DNA of 64,000 nt from Anaerostipes rhamnosivorans (GTDB lineage: Bacteria > Bacillota > Clostridia > Lachnospirales > Lachnospiraceae). Location: NCBI RefSeq assembly GCF_005280655.1, contig NZ_CP040058.1, forward strand, positions 95,001-159,000, read 5' to 3'. Below, piece after piece: positions 36,652 to 44,785 of this stretch. How positions within the stretch are numbered: position 1 is the stretch's first letter; each line of letters begins with the position of its first letter. The notes beneath the pieces were generated by a model that saw only the letters and a list, made by a program, of their open reading frames with translations, was not told where the DNA came from and searched no databases. A program made the translations under genes and the position numbers.

Positions 36652-37440
36652 ATGGAACAACAAAAGATTCAAGTGAGGGATATCACTGTCGCCTATGAGC
36701 AGACCATCGTCATACCAAAGCTGAATCTGAATATCCCTGGTGGGAAGATCACCATCGTAGTCGGCGGCAATGGATGCGGAAAGTCTACACTGATCAAATC
36801 TGTGGCCGGGATACTGAAGCCCAAAAAGGGCGAGATCTTTATCAATGGTACAGAGATCAAAAAACAGGCTCCCAGGGAGACCGCTAAACAGATGGCAGTT
36901 CTGCCCCAAAGCCCGCAGGTACCGGAGGGACTTTTAGTAAAGGAACTGGTGGCATACGGGCGGTTTCCTTACCAGAAACCTGTAGGCGGACTGACAGAAC
37001 ATGACCATCAGGTGATCCGATGGGCGATGGAGGCAACAGGCATCCTATCGCTGAAAGACCGAAGGGCAGATTCTCTTTCAGGCGGACAGAGGCAGAGGGC
37101 CTGGATTGCCATGGCGCTCGCGCAGCAGACGGGAATTCTTGTACTGGATGAGCCAACCACTTATCTGGATATGTCTCACCAGCTGGAAATACTCTCTCTA
37201 TTAAAAGAATTAAACCAAAAGAACCAAACAACCATTGTCATGGTGATCCATGAAATCAATCATGCATCCAGGTTTGCAGATCATATCATTGGAATGAAGG
37301 AGGGGCAGATGGTGTTTGAGGGAACACCTGCGGATGTGATAACAGAACAGAATTTAAAGACACTTTATGGTATACGGGCTAAGCTTACACTCAGTGAGGA
37401 CGGCACATATCCGGTTTGCACGGAGTATGAGCTGGAATGA
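36652..37440 (+). CDS. iron-siderophore ABC transporter ATPase
   Basis: A 262-residue FepC/FhuC-type ATPase. Walker A is GGNGCGKSTL, the signature is LSGGQRQRAWIAMAL, Walker B is ILVLDEPTTYLD, and the H-loop His lies in VMVIHEINHAS. It powers uptake through the two permeases encoded upstream. It starts 9 nt after permease 2 and overlaps the MFS gene by 4 nt. Confidence 0.93.
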   Translation: MEQQKIQVRDITVAYEQTIVIPKLNLNIPGGKITIVVGGNGCGKSTLIKSVAGILKPKKGEIFINGTEIKKQAPRETAKQMAVLPQSPQVPEGLLVKELVAYGRFPYQKPVGGLTEHDHQVIRWAMEATGILSLKDRRADSLSGGQRQRAWIAMALAQQTGILVLDEPTTYLDMSHQLEILSLLKELNQKNQTTIVMVIHEINHASRFADHIIGMKEGQMVFEGTPADVITEQNLKTLYGIRAKLTLSEDGTYPVCTEYELE

Positions 37441-38666
37441 GCATACGGGGGAATAAAGCAAATTTTGTTATCATAGCGGCGGGGCAGATGATCTCTCTGT
37501 TCGGCAGTGCCATCCAGCGGTTTTGTATGTCTCTCTATGTACTGGAGCTAACCGGGAGTCCAGGTATCTTTGCAACGATCCTTTCAATTTCTATGCTTCC
37601 ATATGTTCTTCTCGCGCCGGTAGCTGGAAATATCACAGATTCCTTCAGCAAAAAGAAGATCATGGTCTGTACAGACATCTTCAGCGGCATTGTTATAAGC
37701 TGTTATGCAGTTTTTTTATTTTCTGGACATGACCGGCCAGCTGTCATAGCTGTCACGATGATCCTTTTGTCATCTGCGAGTACTGTGTATTCACCGGCGG
37801 TGACAGCCTCCATCCCTCTGTCTGTTTCAGCAAAACAGCTTTACCGGGCCAACGGCATTGTACAGCAGATCGGATCCGCTGCCAATTTTGCAGGACCCGT
37901 CATTGCGGGGATGCTGTATGGTTTTCTGGGGATTCGTTGGATCGTCGTTTTAAATGCAATCAGCTTCTTTGCCTCAGCATTGATGGAAGGATTTCTGCAT
38001 CTGCCGGAAAAAAAGAGCGGTTCCAAAAACAAGATCTCTTTTTTGAACAGTGTGAACGAAATGTATCAAGGGTTTTTGTACTTAAAAAAATGTCAAACGA
38101 TCGTATTAAGGATTATTTTCTCATACGGTCTGTCCAACCTGTTCATTGTTCCGGTTTTCTCCGTAGCAGCACCGCATTTTGTAAAAAATGTGCTGGGTCT
38201 TTCTTCAGAAGTCTATGGATCTGTGGAGGGGATCACAGTGCTTGGGATGATCACGGGGGGAGTACTGATCGGTGTGTTTCCCAAGAGTTTTTCCATGGCT
38301 GTGATCCACAGAGTGCTTTACCTGATGCCGGTTTCCTTTCTTTTTATGTGTCTGACTGGATTTGTGTCCCAAAGCCCGCTGATGAATCTATGTGCTTTTG
38401 GGGCAGGAGGCTTTGCTGTCATGCTTTCTCTTGGGCTGTCCAATGTGATTTCATTGACTTACATGCAACAGGCAGTCCCCGGATCTATGATCGGAAAGAC
38501 CAGTGCGTTTTCCACGGCAGCAGCGACAGCCACGATACCTCCCGGACAGTTTTTGTTCGGACAGATTCTAGAAGCAGGTATTTCGGTTCCCGTGTTGTTT
38601 CTTTTTGTATCAGCGGCAAGCCTTGGGACTGCATGTTTTGTAAAACAGGCAATAAAAAAGAATTAA
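37437..38666 (+). CDS. MFS transporter, EntS-like
   Basis: A 409-residue major facilitator protein of the MFS_3 type, with about 12 hydrophobic helices. An APVAGNITDSFSKKKIM loop corresponds to the conserved cytoplasmic motif between helices 2 and 3. Its place as last gene of a siderophore ABC operon suggests siderophore export or recycling, although no siderophore synthesis genes are in the window. Drug efflux is the alternative. No terminator was seen before the tRNA-Gly promoter. Confidence 0.8.
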   Translation: MSIRGNKANFVIIAAGQMISLFGSAIQRFCMSLYVLELTGSPGIFATILSISMLPYVLLAPVAGNITDSFSKKKIMVCTDIFSGIVISCYAVFLFSGHDRPAVIAVTMILLSSASTVYSPAVTASIPLSVSAKQLYRANGIVQQIGSAANFAGPVIAGMLYGFLGIRWIVVLNAISFFASALMEGFLHLPEKKSGSKNKISFLNSVNEMYQGFLYLKKCQTIVLRIIFSYGLSNLFIVPVFSVAAPHFVKNVLGLSSEVYGSVEGITVLGMITGGVLIGVFPKSFSMAVIHRVLYLMPVSFLFMCLTGFVSQSPLMNLCAFGAGGFAVMLSLGLSNVISLTYMQQAVPGSMIGKTSAFSTAAATATIPPGQFLFGQILEAGISVPVLFLFVSAASLGTACFVKQAIKKN

Positions 38667-38684
38667 GAAATTTTAAAAAAGTTC

Positions 38685-38713
38685 TTGCATTTTGTATTTA
38701 GTTTTGCTATACT
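38685..38713 (+). promoter_or_regulatory. promoter of tRNA-Gly
   Basis: TTGCAT, 17 nt and TATACT, 18 nt upstream of the tRNA. Confidence 0.72.
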
Positions 38714-38731
38714 ATCACTTGTCTGAAAGAT

Positions 38732-38802
38732 GCGGGTGTAGTTCAATGGTAGAACTCCAGCCTTCCAAGCTGATCACGTGGGTTCGATTCCCATCACCCG
38801 CT
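38732..38802 (+). tRNA. tRNA-Gly (TCC)
   Basis: A 71-nt cloverleaf. Acceptor stem GCGGGTG pairs with CACCCGC, the anticodon loop CTTCCAA gives TCC, and the T-arm is GGTTCGATTCC. CCA is not encoded. It has its own promoter and terminator. Confidence 0.96.
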
Positions 38803-38819
38803 TATAAGAATTATTGAAG

Positions 38820-38850
38820 AACTGTCTGTTTTTACAGGCAGTTTTTTTTG
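38820..38850 (+). terminator. terminator of tRNA-Gly
   Basis: AACTGTCTGT pairs with ACAGGCAGTT around TTTT, followed by seven T. Confidence 0.88.
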
Positions 38851-38923
38851 TTCCATAGGGAGTTGAAGCGGATTTGTCCCCTTTGTTCTTCCATAGGAAA
38901 GTTCTGCGAACCTCCCTATGGAA
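38850..38923. repeat. dispersed fold-back repeat next to the IS110 element
   Basis: TTCCATAGGGAG (38851-38862) is inverted as CTCCCTATGGAA (38912-38923). Between them is the block TTGAAGCGGATTTGTCCCC-TTTGTTC, similar to 40611-40643, and CCATAGGAAAGTTCT, identical to part of the copy at 3712. Confidence 0.6.
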
Positions 38924-38998
38924 TAAAACCTGCTAACAAAAGTCAAGGACTTTTCAGCAGATTATTAAATTATTTCATCCGTCTATTTTTTGCATGCT

Positions 38999-39025
38999 AA
39001 AAAGGCTGGCATTGTGCTCCAGCCT
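38999..39025 (-). terminator. terminator of the IS110 transposase
   Basis: On the minus strand AGGCTGG pairs with CCAGCCT around a 9-nt loop and is followed by TTTTT, about 24 nt after the transposase stop. Confidence 0.8.
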
Positions 39026-39048
39026 GCACAAACTCATGTTTTCGCAAT

Positions 39049-40251
39049 CTATTGATAAACAGCAGTTACTCTTGCATAATAAATCCGCAGAAATTTATTC
39101 AAGCCAGCAATTTTTGCATGTTTCTTACTTTTACCTTCGCTTTCCTTTTTTAAGATATAGTTGTATACAGCATCATCTTTTGGAGCAGGATGGCTCTTAA
39201 GAACTCTCATCACCTCATATCCCACCTTTCTGAGTGTTGAAGAACCTCGTTTCGTTATCTTGCGTTTTGAACCGATAAACTGCCCTGATTCATATGCTGG
39301 TGGGTCAATTCCTGCCCATGCTATGAGTGCCTTTGCGCTGTGTAGTCTTCTCACATCCCCAATCTCTGCAATCAGCTTAACCGCAAGGACTTCGCCAACT
39401 CCGCCCATTTCCCTGACCGCCTCATATTCAGGCAGGGACTTCACAAGTTCTTGCATTCGTGTTAAAATCAGAGACAGAGAACTATCCACAGTTCTCAATA
39501 CTGATACAGCTTCCTGTACTAACATTTTGGTGGATGGGGTACTGGAAGATAGTGTGGGAATACCACTTGAAGCTAATTCATAGACTGCCTCAGCCTTGGA
39601 TCTGCTTCGGTGGTATTTCTTTTCTTTTGCCCAAACAAGATACTCCTTAGCAAATGTTTCAAGACTCATGGATGTGATGAAATCAAAGTGCCAAAATTTC
39701 TCCACAAAGTCGCTAAGCTTGTCCCTGCCATTTGCTTCATTCCAACTGTTAAACATCTTCTTAATACCCGGCATCACATAATCCAGGATATGCGTCAACT
39801 CCTGCAAAGCTTTCACATGAAGCTCCATATAGTACCGGTATCTGCGTCCCAGAAGTTTAAGCTCCGCATAGGTTTCTTCATCACCTTCATACTTTTGCAG
39901 CTTGAACCATTTCTCAATTCCGTAATTCGCAATCATTATTGAATCAAGTTTGTCGGTCTTTGCTCCTCGGATGCTGTTATCCTTCGCATACTTCTTCATT
40001 GCAAACGGATTAATGACAGATATGAAATACTCTTTTTCGTGAAGGAACGTTAATACAGGCAAATGATAAATGCCCGTAGCTTCCATCACAATACGTATCT
40101 CCCCATCTAATTTTTGAAGCAGATTGTGAAAGCCTTCCAAATCCTCTTGCACATGCTGCATTTCAAAAGGGCTGCACACTATTTCTCCGCATGGCTTAAG
40201 TACGCAGACGGTGCTTTTCCCTTTCGATACATCAATTCCTACGCTTATCAT
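39049..40251 (-). CDS. IS110-family transposase (DEDD recombinase)
   Basis: A 400-residue recombinase. The N-terminal RuvC-like DEDD domain has GIDVSKGKSTV (first Asp), VMEATGIYHLP (Glu) and KTDKLDSIMIANYG (Asp pair). The C-terminal Tnp_20 domain carries WAGIDPPAYESGQFIGSKRK and GSSTLRKVGY, with the catalytic serine. All key residues are present and the frame is intact, so it is probably active. ATG 40251 follows AGGAGG by 6 nt. The longer in-frame extension to 40305 was rejected. IS110 enzymes are guided by a bridge RNA made from the element's non-coding end. Confidence 0.93.
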   Translation of the reverse strand: MISVGIDVSKGKSTVCVLKPCGEIVCSPFEMQHVQEDLEGFHNLLQKLDGEIRIVMEATGIYHLPVLTFLHEKEYFISVINPFAMKKYAKDNSIRGAKTDKLDSIMIANYGIEKWFKLQKYEGDEETYAELKLLGRRYRYYMELHVKALQELTHILDYVMPGIKKMFNSWNEANGRDKLSDFVEKFWHFDFITSMSLETFAKEYLVWAKEKKYHRSRSKAEAVYELASSGIPTLSSSTPSTKMLVQEAVSVLRTVDSSLSLILTRMQELVKSLPEYEAVREMGGVGEVLAVKLIAEIGDVRRLHSAKALIAWAGIDPPAYESGQFIGSKRKITKRGSSTLRKVGYEVMRVLKSHPAPKDDAVYNYILKKESEGKSKKHAKIAGLNKFLRIYYARVTAVYQ

Positions 40252-40500
40252 CTCGAACCTCCTATAACTGTTATTCGTCATTGTTCCAGCCGCACTTATT
40301 ACCATCCAGTTTAGTTGGTTACACGGGAGCGAATCCCTACCTGCTTAATCGAATGCTTATAACAAGGGGTTGGTTAACGGTTTTATTCACGGATGCAAAG
40401 ATCCAAAAAAGCCCACGTAAGACCAATGACTCCCCTTATTATAAATAAAATAAGTGCAGGTGTCAGAGTTAATTACTCTCTAACAACTACACTTTTATGG
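40252..40500 (-). other. IS110 5' non-coding end, possible bridge-RNA region
   Basis: A 249-nt stretch without ORF upstream of the transposase. On the minus strand it has several short stems (GGTAGGG against CTCCC, TAACCAAC repeated twice). In characterised IS110-group elements this upstream end encodes the bridge RNA with target and donor loops. The exact RNA and its loops could not be assigned by eye. Confidence 0.4.
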
Positions 40501-40504
40501 TACT

Positions 40505-40660
40505 AAAAGCCCTGCGGGCATTATGCACACAAATGCGTGAGGTAACTATTTGACTGCGTCAAATCGCATTTGGCGCGCAAAGTTGCCAAGCCCCTCAAAG
40601 AGTGAGGGGTTGGGGTGTTGAAGTGGGCTTGCCCACTTTGTTCGTTATAGAGAGTTCTTA
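40505..40660. repeat. dispersed repeat modules on the right of IS110
   Basis: AAAGCCCTGCGGGCATTATG then CACACAAATGCGTGAGG (40507-40542) matches 3748-3780. Further on, GAGGGGTTGGGGTGTTGAAG, TGGGCTTGCCCACTTTG and TAGAGAGTTCT (40603-40658) match the module in 38850-38905 and, less well, 41962-42006. The whole 40,306-40,738 gap holds no gene, only IS end, these repeats and the next promoter. Confidence 0.6.
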
Positions 40661-40680
40661 TATAAATTGCTCTGTGTTTA

Positions 40681-40689
40681 TGGTATACT
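40681..40689 (+). promoter_or_regulatory. extended -10 promoter of the unknown gene
   Basis: TGGTATACT is a TGn-extended -10 element. No convincing -35 box was seen. The start would be about 43 nt before ATG 40739. Confidence 0.45.
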
Positions 40690-40738
40690 TAAATCGTAAG
40701 TAGTAAGTAATAAGTATCCGGGGAAGGGGATGTAGCTT

Positions 40739-41641
40739 ATGAAAGAGTATAGACTGTCACAACAGACTGCCATCGTAGGATTTGACACTTTGGAATCCAA
40801 CCATCTGACACAGGCCAAAAGCGCCGTGATCAGGGGGATTGCTGCCGCGACGGCTTTGGAACCATTGATTCCGGTGATAGAGAAGGGAGAGTCTGCTGTC
40901 TTTAAAGATCATCTGGCGAAACTGATACAAAATGTAAAGGGACTGGGGAAAAAAGAGGCAAAAGCAATAGAGAAAGAGACAGCCGCGTCTTTAAAAGGAG
41001 ATGGGGTCCTAGAGGAAGTTCCTGCGTTGATTGCCTGTGATATGAACTATGAAACAGCAGGTGTAAAGATCATGGAGTACCGGAGCGATGAGACAGAATA
41101 CAGAAGAGTTGTAGAAAGCATCCGTGCCGAGATCTTGGAGGACGGGAAGCCTTCTGCGGAGAGCCTTTGTCTGCTTTGGCTGTTCCGTGAAACCTTTTTG
41201 ATCTCTGAATTGTTTTCCTCTACCGAACAGGTTGCGGTGAAACAGCGGATCGGTGAAGCATCAACAGAAAATGAATGCTACAGGATGTTGTTTGAAGCAG
41301 AATTTCACAGTGTATTTAACAGTTTTAGTTCCAGTTTTTTAAAAACAAAGAAAAATCTATTCCAAAATCCCTATCTTGAAGGCGTGAACCTCTTGTTTCC
41401 TTTTTTAGAACGCAGAAGTGCTATTTTTATTGATCTGGTGGTTTTAGGTTCAACGGTCAAAAGCCGGAGGGAGGCAGTGCTCTGCTATCTGGCTGAAAGA
41501 GGGCACTATGCACAAGAGGTCAAAAACGGACCTGAGACGTTGCTGCTCATAGACAACAGCTATTACCGTATATTTCCCATGACAAAAGCTTATTATAAAA
41601 TACCGGTGCAGGGCGTTAATTTAGTTCCGGCATATGTGTAG
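40739..41641 (+). CDS. unknown 300-residue protein
   Basis: I do not recognise the family. The protein is soluble, mostly helical in look and rich in Lys and Glu, with no signal peptide or clear membrane segment. Segments of note are HLTQAKSAVIRGIAAATALE near the N-terminus and SLCLLWLFRETFLISELFSS near residue 145. GGGGAAGGGG stands 10 nt before ATG 40739. The next gene, 8 nt later, encodes a minimal MerR regulator, so the two are probably cotranscribed. Proximity to an IS and to repeats suggests an accessory region. Confidence 0.6.
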   Translation: MKEYRLSQQTAIVGFDTLESNHLTQAKSAVIRGIAAATALEPLIPVIEKGESAVFKDHLAKLIQNVKGLGKKEAKAIEKETAASLKGDGVLEEVPALIACDMNYETAGVKIMEYRSDETEYRRVVESIRAEILEDGKPSAESLCLLWLFRETFLISELFSSTEQVAVKQRIGEASTENECYRMLFEAEFHSVFNSFSSSFLKTKKNLFQNPYLEGVNLLFPFLERRSAIFIDLVVLGSTVKSRREAVLCYLAERGHYAQEVKNGPETLLLIDNSYYRIFPMTKAYYKIPVQGVNLVPAYV

Positions 41642-41649
41642 GTGCAGTT

Positions 41650-41904
41650 ATGTCAAGGCAGAGAACCATGGAAAAGATCCTTTCTTCCGAGTATGTGACC
41701 ATCGGAGAATTAGCCCGTATCACTGGCTGCCGCTACAGCACGTTAAAGTATTATACGGAAGAAAAAATCCTTCCGTTTGAACAGGAAGAAGAGAATCTAA
41801 CCCGCAGATATAAGAGAGAAGAAAGTGTCGCAAGGATTGGGAAAATACAGGAGCTTAAAAGACAGGGAAGAACCATCGCTGACATGAAAGACATATTGAT
41901 ATAA
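41650..41904 (+). CDS. minimal MerR-family DNA-binding protein
   Basis: An 84-residue protein consisting only of the MerR winged-helix domain: YVTIGELARITGCRYSTLKYYTEEKILPF then RRYKREESVARIGKIQELKR. It lacks any effector domain and the long dimerisation helix is short. It may bind DNA with a partner, perhaps the unknown protein encoded just upstream. A terminator follows at 41917. Confidence 0.82.
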   Translation: MSRQRTMEKILSSEYVTIGELARITGCRYSTLKYYTEEKILPFEQEEENLTRRYKREESVARIGKIQELKRQGRTIADMKDILI

Positions 41905-41916
41905 GAAAAAGCGAAG

Positions 41917-41958
41917 GCCTGAAATGCACCTAATTATGAAGGTGTATTTCAGGCTTTT
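41917..41958 (+). terminator. terminator after the merR gene
   Basis: GCCTGAAATGCACCT pairs with AGGTGTATTTCAGGC around an 8-nt loop, then TTTTAA. Confidence 0.8.
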
Positions 41959-41961
41959 AAA

Positions 41962-42006
41962 GAGTCAGGGGCTGGGGAGATGAAGTAGGCCTGACAACGT
42001 TGTTTT
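41962..42006. repeat. degenerate copy of a dispersed repeat module
   Basis: GTCAGGGGCTGGGGAGATGA then AGTAGGCCTGACAACGTTGT parallels GTGAGGGGTTGGGGTGTTGA and AGTGGGCTTGCCCACTTTGT at 40600-40643. Confidence 0.45.
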
Positions 42007-42068
42007 AGATTGATCATCATTTTAACTATTGGTTAAATTCTCCTGAGGAAAAATAAAAAAGGATTCAA

Positions 42069-42097
42069 TTGTAGGAGTTTCATTGGGCTGATACAAT
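42069..42097 (+). promoter_or_regulatory. promoter of the XRE regulator
   Basis: TTGTAG, 17 nt and TACAAT, with start near 42104, 18 nt before the ATG. Confidence 0.6.
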
Positions 42098-42121
42098 GAA
42101 AAGAGAAAAGGAGATGGGCTT

Positions 42122-43180
42122 ATGAAGATCAATGAAATGATTCGGGAACTGCGGATAAAAAAAGGTTTAACCCAGGAACAGATGGCTTCTCTGCTGGGGG
42201 TTTCCGCCCCTGCGGTCAACAAATGGGAAAAAGCAGTGTCCTATCCAGATATCACACTGCTTCCTGCATTGGCACGGTTACTGGAGACAGACCTGAATAC
42301 CCTTCTGTCCTTTAAAGAAGAACCAACCAAAGAGGAAATCACAGATTTTCTCAATGAACTGGCAGCGGATGTTTCCAGTAACGGAGCGGGACATGCATTT
42401 CATATGGGAATGGAAAAAGTACGGGAGTATCCATCCTGTGATCCGTTGATTTTGAATGTTGCGGTCACACTGGAAGGAATTTTAGGTATTTACTACAAGG
42501 AGGACTGTACTGATTTAAAGAATGATATTGAAAAACTGTATGAACGGGCAGTCCAGAGCACTGATACAGAGGTCAGGGACCGGGCGCGTTCTCTGCTGAT
42601 CTTTAAGTATATAGACCGGGAGGAATATGACAGAGCAGAAATATTCCTTAAGGAGCTGCCGGAGGAGTCCATGATGGATAAGAACCAGATTCGGACAAGG
42701 TTGTATATGAAACAGAAACAGTGGGAGGATGCGGGCCGTGTCCTGGAAAGCAGACTTTTGAAGAAATTAAATGATATCCAAGCTGCGCTGATGGATTTGA
42801 TGACCATAGCCTTTGAAGAGAACAGGCCCAAAGACGCAGATGAGATCGCTGATATATCAAGGCAGGTGGTGCGTTTGTTTGGGTTGTGGGATTATGGGTC
42901 TTACTCAGCACAGTTTCAGCTTGCATTCGCAAGGAAAGATACCGGTCAGTGTATCACCATACTGAAAGATATGTTTCCGGCAATTCTTAAAAAATGGGAG
43001 CCGGGCCAATCGCCGCTGTACAGATACACAGGCAGTAAGTCCAGCACGGACCATTTTGGAAAGTCGATACTTCCAAAGATCTTAAGCGAATTTGAAGACC
43101 CTGAAAATGAGGAGTTTCATTTTCTACAGGATGAGCCAGAATTCAGGCAGCTTATCAGCGCATGGAAAGAAAAAATATGA
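42122..43180 (+). CDS. XRE-family regulator with TPR-like C-terminus
   Basis: A 352-residue protein. The N-terminal helix-turn-helix of XRE type (residues 1-60, LRIKKGLTQEQMASLLGVS and VNKWEKAVSYPDI) is followed by a long all-helical region with tetratricopeptide-like repeats. The arrangement resembles peptide-responsive Rgg/PlcR-like or general XRE-TPR regulators. No small peptide gene was found next to it. RBS AAGGAG. It is a single-gene unit ending in a strong terminator. Confidence 0.82.
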   Translation: MKINEMIRELRIKKGLTQEQMASLLGVSAPAVNKWEKAVSYPDITLLPALARLLETDLNTLLSFKEEPTKEEITDFLNELAADVSSNGAGHAFHMGMEKVREYPSCDPLILNVAVTLEGILGIYYKEDCTDLKNDIEKLYERAVQSTDTEVRDRARSLLIFKYIDREEYDRAEIFLKELPEESMMDKNQIRTRLYMKQKQWEDAGRVLESRLLKKLNDIQAALMDLMTIAFEENRPKDADEIADISRQVVRLFGLWDYGSYSAQFQLAFARKDTGQCITILKDMFPAILKKWEPGQSPLYRYTGSKSSTDHFGKSILPKILSEFEDPENEEFHFLQDEPEFRQLISAWKEKI

Positions 43181-43189
43181 CAGAATCTA

Positions 43190-43236
43190 AAAACAATCAA
43201 ACTGCTGAAGGAGGTTTCGCAGTTTGATTGTTTTTT
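43190..43236. terminator. bidirectional terminator XRE gene / srlE
   Basis: AAAACAATCAAACTGC pairs with GCAGTTTGATTGTTTT around a 13-nt loop, with A-run and T-run flanks. It serves the converging genes. Confidence 0.9.
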
Positions 43237-43252
43237 CGTTTAACACCTGATA

Positions 43253-44242
43253 TTAACTGTAAAGCCCAAAACTCAACAGATAGGCTACAAGTACAGCCGC
43301 AGGTCCTGTGACAAGTCTTGTAAAGAGCATGGCGGGTACGCCGGCGCTCACGGTATCGTCCTCAGCTTCCGCCAGGGTCAGCGCTACAGGTACAAAATCA
43401 CATCCTACCTGAGAGTTGATGGCAAACAGTGCAGGAAGAGAATAAGCGATGGGAATGGTTCCTTTCCCGATCTCTACACCGAGGAGTACACCTACCACCT
43501 GTGCGATCACCGCACCGGGTCCAAGGACCGGGGACAGGAACGGAATGGCACAGAAAACGGACAGCCCCAGAAGGCCTGGAAGACTTCCGGCCAATGGTTT
43601 GATGGCATTTGCCAGGAGATCGCCGATGCCGGTATAGTTGATGATACCAACCATGATGCTGACGAAGATCATGAACGGCAAAATGTTTTTCAGGACAATA
43701 TCCAGAGTGTCCCGGCCGGCCTGATAAAATACATTCACAATACTTCCAATGCCGCGGCCCATGCTGGTAATAAAGTTAAAAAATTGATTTCCTCCAGAGG
43801 CGGGGGAGGATTCTTTTATCTCAGCCGGTTCTGGGACAGCCTGCCCGGATACTTCAGGTTCAGATGGAACAGCCTCACCGCTTTGGGTAATACAGTCCAG
43901 TGTAGTGCCGGAGACAAAATTATCTTCTTTGATATATTTGCTGAGCGGCCCGGACGGGGAGATGGGGTGGATATCGATGGTCTTTACTCCCATTTTCGGA
44001 TAAACACCGCACCGGAGCGTCCCGCCGCAGTCTACCACTGCGATGATGATGGTGTCGGGTTCCACTTTGTTGTTAAAGGCATCCACTACCGGGACACCAA
44101 GCAGCGACGCAATTTTTTCAGCCAGAGGATGAATGGAGCCTCCGGTGACAGAAGCGACGACTTTCCTGGTTTCCGTTTCATAGACAGTCAATGGCCCGCC
44201 CCATCCGCTGGAGCCTTTTGTGATCGTTACAGATGGTTTCAT
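43253..44242 (-). CDS. srlE: PTS glucitol/sorbitol EIIBC subunit
   Basis: A 329-residue protein with an N-terminal EIIB-Gut domain whose phosphorylated Cys lies in VVDCGGTLRCG. A Pro/Glu-rich linker follows (about 125-150), then a membrane C-terminal half (LPFMIFVSIMVGIINYTGIG). It works with the EIIC encoded just upstream to import and phosphorylate a hexitol. It overlaps srlA by 4 nt. The cognate EIIA-Gut gene is not in this cluster. Confidence 0.92.
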   Translation of the reverse strand: MKPSVTITKGSSGWGGPLTVYETETRKVVASVTGGSIHPLAEKIASLLGVPVVDAFNNKVEPDTIIIAVVDCGGTLRCGVYPKMGVKTIDIHPISPSGPLSKYIKEDNFVSGTTLDCITQSGEAVPSEPEVSGQAVPEPAEIKESSPASGGNQFFNFITSMGRGIGSIVNVFYQAGRDTLDIVLKNILPFMIFVSIMVGIINYTGIGDLLANAIKPLAGSLPGLLGLSVFCAIPFLSPVLGPGAVIAQVVGVLLGVEIGKGTIPIAYSLPALFAINSQVGCDFVPVALTLAEAEDDTVSAGVPAMLFTRLVTGPAAVLVAYLLSFGLYS

Positions 44243-44772
44243 TTTGCTGCACCTCCTTTATTTTTTGCCATGATCTTTTTCGTGAGGAATTCAGTGGCAT
44301 TTCCACGAATAAAGATAACGATGACGCCGGCCAGCAGGTAACGTACGGCCAAAGGCATAGTGGAGTAGCCGAGCTTTGTAATGCCGGCTGCGATACCGGT
44401 CCAAACAAACAGTTCTCCGGCATTTCCGTGTGGAAACAGGCCGGTGATAGGGTGCGCAAAGGAGAAACAGGCATCGATAAAGGCAGGTTTCTGGTCTTCC
44501 TCCACGAACCGTCCCATAGTATAGCACATGGGATTGGTCAAAAAGAAAAGGGAGATTACAGGCAGCAGGGTGTAACGGAGCAGGCGGAACCGGGTCAGTT
44601 TTTTAGAGAAATTCATGACCCTGTCCTCTCCTACCAGAGTGATGATGGCATTGATACAGGTGAGCAGGATCAGAAGATTGGGAAGAATTCCGGTGATCAG
44701 GCCCATCAGGTTTTCTCCTCCTGCGGATACGATCCCGGTAAATCCTTCGGCTAGTTTTACAAATACATTCAT
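44239..44772 (-). CDS. srlA: PTS glucitol/sorbitol EIIC subunit
   Basis: A 177-residue membrane permease subunit. Family motifs include GVEDRVM-like LVGEDRVMNFSKKLTRF and FLTNPMCYTMGRFVEE. It forms the channel with the EIIBC subunit. It starts 13 nt after gutM with AGGAGG and ends overlapping srlE. Confidence 0.92.
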   Translation of the reverse strand: MNVFVKLAEGFTGIVSAGGENLMGLITGILPNLLILLTCINAIITLVGEDRVMNFSKKLTRFRLLRYTLLPVISLFFLTNPMCYTMGRFVEEDQKPAFIDACFSFAHPITGLFPHGNAGELFVWTGIAAGITKLGYSTMPLAVRYLLAGVIVIFIRGNATEFLTKKIMAKNKGGAAK

Positions 44773-44785
44773 AAATATATCCTCC

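Larger units (their letters stand above)
38930..40500 (-). mobile_element. IS110-family insertion sequence (ends approximate)
   Basis: The element has one transposase gene (39049-40251) plus non-coding ends. A CTGCT..AAAAGTC / GACTTTT..AGCAG hairpin at 38930-38960 and a terminator at 38999-39025 lie on the 3' side. About 250 nt of non-coding DNA lies on the 5' side. IS110 elements have no proper terminal inverted repeats, so the limits cannot be set by inspection. Repeat blocks flank it on both sides (38850-38923 and from 40507). Confidence 0.6.

Noticed and set aside
39161..39942. Plus-strand frames over the IS110 transposase
   Set aside because: Shadow of the transposase, which has intact catalytic residues on the minus strand.
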